This document shows, piece after piece, positions 55,127 to 63,433 of a DNA stretch of 64,000 nucleotides (position 1 is the first letter of the stretch; each line of letters begins with the position of its first letter). The DNA is from Giardia muris (taxonomy: Eukaryota; Fornicata; Diplomonadida; Hexamitidae). Under the pieces are notes generated by a model. It did no database searches and was not told the DNA's origin. It saw nothing but the letters and a program-made list of their open reading frames with translations. Where the stretch lies: the NCBI GenBank assembly GCA_006247105.1, contig CM016926.1:2108001-2172000 (forward strand). The letters are read 5' to 3'. The position numbers and the translations under genes are program-made.

Positions 55127-58100
55127 ATGTCATTCCAGAGTGATACTCATAACTTGGCCTTCTTTGATGAGGGCCAGTTCCTCTCGGGCTTCCAAGGGGT
55201 CGTGGCGCGCGCAGAGCAGTTCCTCTATCTGGCGCCGTTGGCGGAGAGGCTCACCCTCATCACCGGGAAGCTACGCCAGTTATCCAGCAGTCAATCGAGT
55301 GCCTTGGAGATTGGTCAGCTGGCCGAGCAGATGCGCACGGGGGTCCAGAAGATCCGTACAGACGTCTCGGCCCTCCTCGAGGCTGTTCAATGCGAATCTA
55401 ACAGCCTATCAATTCGAGCTACTGAGTACTCGTCATTAGGTGCCGCTCGCGAACGGCTCAAGGAGACTCGCCGGCTCTTGGTCGACATCAAGGGGTGTGT
55501 CTCGGCATTGGCGGCATTGGCACGCTTAGTCGAGACTAATCAAGCCTTTCGTCGTGAGTTCAACGAGGCTATTATGTACCTTGATACTCAGCCCTCTCCT
55601 GGGACGGAGGGGACCTTCCTATACCGTGCTCAGACGATCACGGAGCCCGACGCGTCCGTCAAGCAAGTTGTTGGAGCGCTCTTTGAGATCGAACAGGCAC
55701 GCCTTCATACACTTGAAAGTTTGGTGGTCCACTCACTGTTCCAGCGGCAGCTCTCCCGTTACAAGCGTGTCATCTATGAGGAGCTCCTCCTTCCGTCCAT
55801 TAATGCATGGCTTTCTGAGGTCCGCAAGAGCGCGATTCCATTGGGCCAGCAGATGATGAGCATCGCGCAAGACGAGTTGAACAGCACCTGTAAGGATCTT
55901 GGAGCATTACTTCGTCAAATCCTCAACCTGGATGACAATAAGGCCGTCGAGCTTCCTGTGGTCTTAATACAGAGCCAAGGCCTGATGCGCGTCGAGAGCG
56001 ACTTGAGCTACGTGCGGGAGTTCTTGGCTATTACTGACATGCTTGGATTCAAGGATGAGGCCATTATTTACGTCCAACAGGTGCGTCGTAAACAGGCGCC
56101 TTCCTCCCGGCCATCGACGGAACAGGAATACGGGATGCTCTCCTACGGCGAGTACATTGCGTGTCTTGCCGAGGGTACACCCTACAAGAAGCTCTACGAG
56201 TTCCTAGGGTACTTCCTTCTTTCAGACCTAATCGCCGAGGTTACCCCAGCGGTTGCGCGGCATGACGACACGGCCTGTAGCTCCCTCTTCACCGAGGTCC
56301 TGAAGCACTTTTGTGACGACTACTGTCGTAATCCCTCTCCGCACTTCGTTGCGGACATGCACAAGGTCATAGCATGTATCCATTCCTTAAGCTCATTTTC
56401 GCAGGCCGATGAGGTGACCACATACTTCACGACCCATTGCCTCGCCACCCATTGCCAAAGTGCACAGGCGTTATACCTCCCCGACATCATGGGGATCATC
56501 GAAGGGAAGGAGCCTTACTTTGAGTTCTTGGGGGCGTCAACGGAGACTGCCGATACCCTACTGGGGAGGCTTGCGGATTGTTCTCAAGACACTCTGGATG
56601 GTGCCTTAGTAGACTTGCAGCGATATCTTGTGACGGAGGGCCTTCGCTTTATGGCGGAGTCCTCTAGTATCCTCTGCTCATATGTCTTCGACATCCTCTC
56701 CTTCCATTATCCCCTCTGCTATGAGATCGTCTCGATGAAGAGTGATAAGGGTGACTTGTTACAGTTTGTCGTCTCCTTTGGGGTTAAGGAGGTGGAGGCC
56801 CCACGCACGGTCAGCCTCAGCTGCATCCAAAGCCGCGTGAACCTCAACATCCTCATTGACAAGCTTGTCGAGTTCATCCTCATCTCGTTTGCCCCGCACC
56901 TGATTGCGGCCATACAGAAGACCTCAGAGATCTCCGTGGTTCATCTTCTCCGTAGTTATTACATCATCCACGCCTTTTCACTCGCCCTTCAGATCACTGC
57001 GCAGCTCAGCTTCGCACTTTTCGGGCTCACCCTGACCACGGAGCCCTTTACTCATATCACGGCATCTTTGTACTCATCCATCTTCACCGGGGCGGCGGTC
57101 GCCCTCCCGGAGTATGCCAGTACCTGTCTAGGTATCTTTGCGAAGGGGGGAACGCTTGCTCATTGGGATCCGATAAACCTACCTAGGACGATCGGGCCTC
57201 TTCATCAGGACATTGTAGCTCGATATAACGCAGACGTCCCAGTCGTGGACCCAACATTCGGCGTCCAGCAGAAAGCCAGTATGCTCCTTCGTATAATCAG
57301 TGCCGGCCTAGCATTTCTCCCGACCGAGTTCGGGACTAAACTCGACGGTAGCGTTTCATCAAGTATTATTGATACGTGGTTGCGGCTCGTGTCGAATGCT
57401 CCGCAGTTATCGATGCCTGCTGCGGGGGGACTGGCAACGCTTGTTCAAGACTTACGACTTCTAGCTTCCATACAACCCGGGCAGAGGCAAGAATTTGGAG
57501 GGAATGCCGACTCTTTTATCGGGGCCATCCGCAGGGAGCTTCACATCTCCTCCGACACGTCCACCCACGTCCCAGGATACACCGTCTATGAGGCCTTCAT
57601 CCGGAGTATAGTTGGCATCTCTCAGCGGACGCTTCACGCCCCCTTCAGCCTGTTCCATCTCTCCTCGCTTAACACAAGCGTCATGGATAGTCTGAACGGA
57701 GCCATCGCCGACCTGACTGTGTGGCTATCTGTCCTGACAGCCGATATGCAGGTCATCGATCTTCTTGCAGCGGTCCAGTCCGATAACCCGGCGGCACTCC
57801 CGGTCATCTATCAATCCATGCAAAGTATCCAGATGGAGCGGCCTTCGGGAAATATAGAGCGGGAGAATCGACTCATCGCGATGTGTCGTGTCAATTGCCA
57901 AGCACTTCGCTCATTCCAATTGAACGTCTCGAAGGACGCAGCGCGACATTACACGCACCCATCGGCTGCGACCATTCAAATATCGTCCTCATCGATGTCG
58001 GCGTCCACTCCTACGACAACCGCGACGCCAACCATGGCTATGACTCAACCTCCGCCAGGATCGTATCAAACTCCCCAAGCGACCCCAACCACGGGGAAGC

Positions 58101-58141
58101 TCAAGTCTATCTTCTCCCGGAAGCCTGGGAAGAAGGTTTAG
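55127..58141 (+). CDS. Putative exocyst/vesicle-tethering subunit, Sec15-like
   Basis: A 1004-residue soluble, mostly helical protein. The N-terminal ~200 residues are coiled coil (LTLITGKLRQLSSSQ, LEIGQLAEQMRTGVQKIRTD), as in CATCHR tethering subunits. The segment ARLHTLESLVVHSLFQRQL then NAWLSEVRKSAIPLGQQMM (residues ~190-245) resembles the exocyst Sec15 block with LxxIRxxxxxIG. Long helical-bundle sequence follows to ~930, then a disordered Thr/Pro/Ser-rich tail and a basic end (IFSRKPGKK). The assignment is from one weak block plus architecture; other CATCHR proteins are possible. The stop TAG touches the stop of the convergent gene with no base between them. Confidence 0.8.
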   Translation: MSFQSDTHNLAFFDEGQFLSGFQGVVARAEQFLYLAPLAERLTLITGKLRQLSSSQSSALEIGQLAEQMRTGVQKIRTDVSALLEAVQCESNSLSIRATEYSSLGAARERLKETRRLLVDIKGCVSALAALARLVETNQAFRREFNEAIMYLDTQPSPGTEGTFLYRAQTITEPDASVKQVVGALFEIEQARLHTLESLVVHSLFQRQLSRYKRVIYEELLLPSINAWLSEVRKSAIPLGQQMMSIAQDELNSTCKDLGALLRQILNLDDNKAVELPVVLIQSQGLMRVESDLSYVREFLAITDMLGFKDEAIIYVQQVRRKQAPSSRPSTEQEYGMLSYGEYIACLAEGTPYKKLYEFLGYFLLSDLIAEVTPAVARHDDTACSSLFTEVLKHFCDDYCRNPSPHFVADMHKVIACIHSLSSFSQADEVTTYFTTHCLATHCQSAQALYLPDIMGIIEGKEPYFEFLGASTETADTLLGRLADCSQDTLDGALVDLQRYLVTEGLRFMAESSSILCSYVFDILSFHYPLCYEIVSMKSDKGDLLQFVVSFGVKEVEAPRTVSLSCIQSRVNLNILIDKLVEFILISFAPHLIAAIQKTSEISVVHLLRSYYIIHAFSLALQITAQLSFALFGLTLTTEPFTHITASLYSSIFTGAAVALPEYASTCLGIFAKGGTLAHWDPINLPRTIGPLHQDIVARYNADVPVVDPTFGVQQKASMLLRIISAGLAFLPTEFGTKLDGSVSSSIIDTWLRLVSNAPQLSMPAAGGLATLVQDLRLLASIQPGQRQEFGGNADSFIGAIRRELHISSDTSTHVPGYTVYEAFIRSIVGISQRTLHAPFSLFHLSSLNTSVMDSLNGAIADLTVWLSVLTADMQVIDLLAAVQSDNPAALPVIYQSMQSIQMERPSGNIERENRLIAMCRVNCQALRSFQLNVSKDAARHYTHPSAATIQISSSSMSASTPTTTATPTMAMTQPPPGSYQTPQATPTTGKLKSIFSRKPGKKV

Positions 58142-59743
58142 TTAATTCTTAGCTATAACGTTTGTCACAGCTTGCCTCCTGGGCCGCCTCTGGGCTGTTC
58201 TAGCCAGGATGCTCGTCGTACACCGGGTGTATTTTATTAGCTCTGCCTGAATCATTCTTCGTGCATCAGGCCGTAAAGAGTCGTCTTCTTGTTCCCCGAC
58301 GATCTTGAGCGCTAAGGTAGCGGCCATAGCCCCCTCATGGGGAGCCAGAGAAAGTACACACTCAACGTTTCCGGCGGCTGCAGCGAATACTAAAGCGTAC
58401 CACCCTGGATAGTTCGGGTTCTCCATTGGAACCCGCATCCCGGCCTCGTGCTTCACCAGGAGAGCGCATGCCTCGGGGCATCCGTTATATGCCGCAGCCA
58501 TCAAGGCCGTAAATCCGCATCCGAAACGGCTCAGATGATTTGTGAAGAGCCGTGCCTCACAGGCGCTCAGGAGATGTACGGCAGCGATTTGGTGGTTTCC
58601 GGCGGCGTACATGAGGGCGGTCCAGCCCTTTCCACTCTGTCGTCCACCCTCTATGGGTAAGAGTAGCTTCAAAACGTCAAGAGAACCAACGGCGGCGGCA
58701 AGCATGAGGGCTGTCGCATCAACGAAAGTAAGCGAATTCAGAGAGAACTCGGTGACGGTGTAGAACGCCTCCTGATGGACCAAGTGTTTAGCTGCACGGG
58801 GAGCGTTATTGAGGGCTGCAAGCATCAGAGCTGTGAGTCCCTTGCCACTTAGAAGTCCCGCCTCGTAGATATGCATTCGAGCCATGCTAGAGGAATTGGA
58901 GAGGCAGGCTAGCATAAGTCGTGTTGAACCATGAGAATCTCGGATGATATTCTGTCTCCGTTCCATTGCGGTGATGGCCTTTGGGATCTCATCAAGGATG
59001 GCATTGGAGTCGGCTCGGTCCCGTACGTTTGCTTTGCACATGTATTGAAGGCTAGCCGCCATACGGTATGGAATGCACCCGTCAAGAGTATCAATGGGAC
59101 AGATCTCTTCATGAGTCAATCGAGTATCAGCGGCCTCTAAGAAGGAGCAAGCCACCATCTCGTGAGCGATGCTTCCAACTGTGTATATCGTTGTGCGTTC
59201 TGTGAAAAAACGGACGGCCTGGAGCTCAGGAGGGGCATACCGTTCTATCCCCCGGATGGGTACAAACATGACTGTCAGAAGATCGACCTTTAGAACTCCT
59301 CCGTCCGTGAAGTGAAGGCAGCTGGGATGCAAAAGGAAGGGCCGCCGCTTTGCTGGTCGGTCGAGACGCCGATGGATGTGTCCGATCGCGCGTAAGAGCT
59401 GCACGATGACGTCCCAGATATCTGCACTCGAAAAGGGGATTCCTAACCCACGAGCTTCCGCGATCCGTGCCTCCAAAGAGCCCCCGCCGCAGAGCTCTGC
59501 CAGGACGAAGACCATGCCCTCTTCCTTGTTGACGGAATAGTCGAATATGCGACAGACGTTCCGGTGGTGGATACGTGCAACGGTTGCGACATCTGCGAGC
59601 AGGAGCGCCTTCTCCGGCTCCGAAAGCCCTGCAAGCTCGATCCGATGCAGCACATAGGCCCTTCTGTCGGCCCGAGACTCCAGCACCTGCAGCCTCCTGC
59701 CCCCTAACCAGCCCCGGACCCCAAACTTGGCAAAGTCTAGCAT
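58142..59743 (-). CDS. NEK-like pseudokinase with ankyrin repeats
   Basis: A 533-residue protein. The first ~255 residues follow the kinase fold: ADVATVARIHHRNVCRIFDY (helix C/strand 4), FVLAELCGGGSL (hinge) and DVIVQLLRAIGHIH (helix E). The catalytic residues are gone: the VAIK Lys is His in YVLHRIEL, the HRD loop reads LLHPSCLHF and DFG reads VDLLTV. RYAPPELQA stands where the APE motif should be. Six ankyrin units follow (LTALMLAALNN, ATALMLAAAVG, WTALMYAAGNH, FTALMAAAYNG and others). Giardia has many NEK-ankyrin proteins and most are thought inactive, so a scaffold role is likely. The ATG 59743 is six bases from the divergent start; longer readings cross into that gene. Confidence 0.85.
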   Translation of the reverse strand: MLDFAKFGVRGWLGGRRLQVLESRADRRAYVLHRIELAGLSEPEKALLLADVATVARIHHRNVCRIFDYSVNKEEGMVFVLAELCGGGSLEARIAEARGLGIPFSSADIWDVIVQLLRAIGHIHRRLDRPAKRRPFLLHPSCLHFTDGGVLKVDLLTVMFVPIRGIERYAPPELQAVRFFTERTTIYTVGSIAHEMVACSFLEAADTRLTHEEICPIDTLDGCIPYRMAASLQYMCKANVRDRADSNAILDEIPKAITAMERRQNIIRDSHGSTRLMLACLSNSSSMARMHIYEAGLLSGKGLTALMLAALNNAPRAAKHLVHQEAFYTVTEFSLNSLTFVDATALMLAAAVGSLDVLKLLLPIEGGRQSGKGWTALMYAAGNHQIAAVHLLSACEARLFTNHLSRFGCGFTALMAAAYNGCPEACALLVKHEAGMRVPMENPNYPGWYALVFAAAAGNVECVLSLAPHEGAMAATLALKIVGEQEDDSLRPDARRMIQAELIKYTRCTTSILARTAQRRPRRQAVTNVIAKN

Positions 59744-59749
59744 TTTAAG
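59744..59749. promoter_or_regulatory. 6-bp head-to-head gap between start codons
   Basis: CAT-TTTAAG-ATG: only TTTAAG separates the start codons of the pseudokinase gene (minus) and the Timeless-like gene (plus). If both starts are right, promoter elements must lie inside the opposite coding sequence. Confidence 0.5.
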
Positions 59750-62700
59750 ATGGATGGTGACCCTCTCTTGCAGATGTTCAACCGCCTGCTGACGGCCGAC
59801 GAGCCCGAGAAGCTTCGCCGACGGATGTTGAAAATTGCGAGGCTCGTGCCCACGTGCGAGTCCCCGACCTTGCTTCTGCAGTCCCAACACTTCTTCAGCG
59901 AGCTCGGGCTACGGCTCCTAGAGGGTGAGGACGAGCTTCTGGCAGATACGGCAACTGAGCTTATGCTGATCGGTTTGGAACCAGCTGTTTTGATTGCTCG
60001 CTTGGATCCTGATACTGCTTCAGCTCTTACAAGTATTCAGCTAGGCTGTATACGTAATGGACTTGTCGAACGGCTCATCGAGCGTGCTGCGGCACTATTG
60101 GGGGCTCTAGAAAAGAACTGTCGAAGTTTTGCATCATTACAGCAGAGTTTAAGAGAGATCGATAGTCTTCGAGGGTCTCTTCAGCTGCAGAAGAAAAAAC
60201 TTGAAGACGACGAGGTCCTGATGGTATTACAGGGTACCAAGGCGATAATGGATCTACAACCAATAGATCAAGTGCCAGAGGCTAGTGCTTCCGCTAATAT
60301 ATCTCTTATAAGAGCACCTTCGGAGGATAATGAGCCCAAAGAGTTGACAGACATCTCGGAAGTAGGGGCAAGGAATGATAATGAGATACAGGATGAACTA
60401 TCAGAATTAGCGTTAGATATTTATCATGCACAATCGTTAGTACGGTCACAAGAGTGTCAAAAATATCAGGATGTGGAAAGGATAACCAGAGATCTATCCA
60501 AGTTAGAAGAAGCACGGGCGAGTCTATTGAATCATCGGAAGGACGTCCAAAAGGAACGTGGATTGGTACTTCATAGTATGGAGCTCATTCTCTCCGTGCT
60601 TGAGAGGCTTTTTGGGATGCGGACGCCCGGATCAAACTCGAACATGTTACTTGCAAGCTGTGTACACCTACAACTCGGAGATCTGATAGTCTTCATGGCA
60701 CGCCTAGTTGTCGACAACATCCTTCCGGAGCTTGCAAGTCCATTAATGCGGCTTCTTTGTTCTCTTCTGCATACGACTTCTCTTTACAGTGTTCTTGATG
60801 AATTTGAATTCTCCACATCACCTGCACTTGATTTACCCTTACGGCCCACCTCTTCATATTTTCTGGAGAATAACGAGGGGGTTTTCACGAAGATGGGGAC
60901 AACGAAGACGAACCAGAAGGAAACTGGCAGAAGGAAGGTGAAGCTGAACATTATTGGGACGGATGAAATGATGAAGAATAGGCCCAGCAAGGAACAAAGT
61001 CAAACACGGCAGAAACAGCAGCAAGTACCCATCACCTTTGATACGAGGCTCAGTGCAACGCCTATCGTTCCCTCGTCTCCGCTTCATCTCAGTCGTTACG
61101 CGGTAGCAATGGTTGGGACGTGTCAAGTTCCACAGAAGGAGGGACGAAGCTATCAAGCATTGATCAAGAATGTGAGGAGGCGCGTTGCGATAGATAGACT
61201 TGTAGGAGGAGCGACTGCCCTTACTGGAGGTGTGCCTCTAGATGGGAACGCGTCTGATGACAATAGCGACTTCCTTGACGAAGACACTGAAAGTGAGGAG
61301 AATCTCAATGACGCTAGTGCTGTTCTTACAGGGAAGACGGAACCGCTCACGAACATCCCGACCGCTTTACCATATATACAGTATCCAATACCAACCTCGA
61401 TGGGCCCACAGGTCACATTTCTGAAGCCTCTTATGGAAGGCCATTTGCTGCCCAAGTTCATCTCGTATTGTGCCAATAAAATACATCAGTTGGCAAGCGG
61501 GACCGCGAAGGATTCCTTAGCGTTCAGCAAGAGCGTTCTGTACTGTAATAAAAGGATCGAGAACATCGAGCCAGCCTTAAGAAATAGTTTGTACTGCTGC
61601 CTAGCTATATTGGCCATGCAGGTGTCGATCTATCAACTACGAGAGCTTTTGCCTTCAGATCAATCGCTGGACACGGTATCTACCGCCTCAAACATCGTCG
61701 AGGCTCTTGGGAACGATGCCCTATTTGGGATGGTTCTGAACGTCTCAGAAGCCGTTGATGAGATCTTACAACGGATCTCACGTGAGTCCTCTTTAGGACT
61801 AGAGGATTATCTCACTTGGCCAGTCCGGAACGCATGTTTCGCTTGCTACTATTGGTTGGTTTTAATGGTAAGAAGGCTTGGTGCGGATCCCACACGCATC
61901 ATATTTACACTGTCCAGTCGGCAAGCACGTGCCTTGATGGAAGCTCAACGCCTATTTGAATCGTCATCGACTACAAACAATATCCGTTCAGCACTTGGTC
62001 TAGATACAGATGCCATGCGTTGGGCCGAAGGACGCGCGATGCAACTACAGGATCAAACGACGCGGATAAAGAACAGGGCCGTGGAGGTCTTTAGAGGCGT
62101 CTCGGACGTGTTGTTACAGGCCAGCGCCTGTCTGATAACCCACTCAAATATCCTTGAGGAGTGGGCCATATATAAGCAAACGGAGCCTGAGTGCATTCGG
62201 AGGTTTGCACAAGCCATAGACCTACATAATGAATTATATAGTATCCTCTCGACTCGGGCCTTGATTGGAGACCAAATCGTCCAGATCGGCCCAGGGTATT
62301 TGAGTCGCGAAGCACAGGCATATGTGGTTGTTGATGAGGACGAGGAGGAGGAGAGAGGCAAAGGGACTATTAGACGGCAAGGAGACCCATGTATCCCTTC
62401 GTTGTTCGTAACTAGGCAGCTCTGCTCGACCAAGGTTATCGGATCCATCATCCTCTTCGTTGATTATCTGTCTTGTAACCTCACATTAGGACAAGCCAGG
62501 ACCCGGATGCTTACCCTCATGGGACTGGTGCTCCAGCGCCTCTATGAGGCTGATACGCATCATACGACCGTCCCCCTCCTCTTTTCCGGACTCCAGGCCC
62601 TTTTGGCCATGATAGATCTCATTCGATCCGCCACCTCAAATGACGCTCTTCAAGGTATCAAGGACATCTACTTACGCATCCTTGAGGACATCTATGACAT

Positions 62701-63427
62701 TCCCATTCATGGCGACTCGGATCTCCTTGGCTCCTTATATCGAAAGGTCCTATTAAACCTGTTTTCCCCGGGACTCATCGTCGCCAGAAGGTCCCAGCTC
62801 ATGTCCGATTGCATGAAGGAATTGGAGCGCGTGTACGTCGACATGGCCAGTGGCCCAGTGGTCTTAGCACGTCCCTCACTAGTAGCTGAGGACCATATGC
62901 ACGTTTATGATGAGAATATGGTCCCGTTAGCCGTAGTGGAGAGTAGACGTCCTCAGGTACCAGAAGCAGCTACGGTAGCACCAACGGTAGCAGCTACCGC
63001 CACCGTCATCGCTTCTAACCCGCCATCCACTGACGATATCAAAAGCTCAGATGCTCATGACACTCTTACAAGCCTGTTGCCGACCACGGTGGGCGTCTTC
63101 ACAGCCGCCCATAACGCCTTGTTACAAGAGAACATGCCCGCACTCATAGCCAAGTTCGGCCTACAGAACGCCATCTTGGAGATGACTGCGCTTCTGAACT
63201 ACGATTATACGGAGGACCAAGTACGTGTACAGTGGGAGGAGCTTGAAGGAAAGACGGGGAAGACAGGAGCCTTCACCGAGGAAGAGGATGGAATCATCCG
63301 TGAAGCCTTTGCAACCATGCTTGATATCCGCCTTCTTTCAGTACGCCTGCATCGGTCCACTAATACCGTTCTGAAAAGGGCCGAAGACTTGGGGCTAATT
63401 GAGAGGAGACGAAAGACACGCTATTGA
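59750..63427 (+). CDS. Large helical protein, possible Timeless/Tof1 homologue
   Basis: A 1225-residue soluble protein. The N-terminal ~370 residues are helical and repeat-like (LLTADEPEKLRRRMLKIARL, VVDNILPELASPLMRLL). The middle has a Lys/Gln-rich linker, then LHLSRYAVAMVGTCQV (~445-460), which recalls the SRHxRFGTT block of Timeless/Tof1, then an acidic stretch DFLDEDTESEENLND. The C-terminus, FTEEEDGIIREAF followed by STNTVLKRAEDLGLIERRRK, resembles the Myb-like end of Timeless (EEEELRxLF, then VIDKLLxLGLVxxRR). Timeless stabilises replication forks. The evidence is by eye and limited. Met-9 (59774) is an alternative start and would relax the 6-bp gap to the divergent gene. The stop is 6 bp from the convergent partial gene. 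Confidence 0.8.
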   Translation: MDGDPLLQMFNRLLTADEPEKLRRRMLKIARLVPTCESPTLLLQSQHFFSELGLRLLEGEDELLADTATELMLIGLEPAVLIARLDPDTASALTSIQLGCIRNGLVERLIERAAALLGALEKNCRSFASLQQSLREIDSLRGSLQLQKKKLEDDEVLMVLQGTKAIMDLQPIDQVPEASASANISLIRAPSEDNEPKELTDISEVGARNDNEIQDELSELALDIYHAQSLVRSQECQKYQDVERITRDLSKLEEARASLLNHRKDVQKERGLVLHSMELILSVLERLFGMRTPGSNSNMLLASCVHLQLGDLIVFMARLVVDNILPELASPLMRLLCSLLHTTSLYSVLDEFEFSTSPALDLPLRPTSSYFLENNEGVFTKMGTTKTNQKETGRRKVKLNIIGTDEMMKNRPSKEQSQTRQKQQQVPITFDTRLSATPIVPSSPLHLSRYAVAMVGTCQVPQKEGRSYQALIKNVRRRVAIDRLVGGATALTGGVPLDGNASDDNSDFLDEDTESEENLNDASAVLTGKTEPLTNIPTALPYIQYPIPTSMGPQVTFLKPLMEGHLLPKFISYCANKIHQLASGTAKDSLAFSKSVLYCNKRIENIEPALRNSLYCCLAILAMQVSIYQLRELLPSDQSLDTVSTASNIVEALGNDALFGMVLNVSEAVDEILQRISRESSLGLEDYLTWPVRNACFACYYWLVLMVRRLGADPTRIIFTLSSRQARALMEAQRLFESSSTTNNIRSALGLDTDAMRWAEGRAMQLQDQTTRIKNRAVEVFRGVSDVLLQASACLITHSNILEEWAIYKQTEPECIRRFAQAIDLHNELYSILSTRALIGDQIVQIGPGYLSREAQAYVVVDEDEEEERGKGTIRRQGDPCIPSLFVTRQLCSTKVIGSIILFVDYLSCNLTLGQARTRMLTLMGLVLQRLYEADTHHTTVPLLFSGLQALLAMIDLIRSATSNDALQGIKDIYLRILEDIYDIPIHGDSDLLGSLYRKVLLNLFSPGLIVARRSQLMSDCMKELERVYVDMASGPVVLARPSLVAEDHMHVYDENMVPLAVVESRRPQVPEAATVAPTVAATATVIASNPPSTDDIKSSDAHDTLTSLLPTTVGVFTAAHNALLQENMPALIAKFGLQNAILEMTALLNYDYTEDQVRVQWEELEGKTGKTGAFTEEEDGIIREAFATMLDIRLLSVRLHRSTNTVLKRAEDLGLIERRRKTRY

Positions 63428-63433
63428 ACACAG

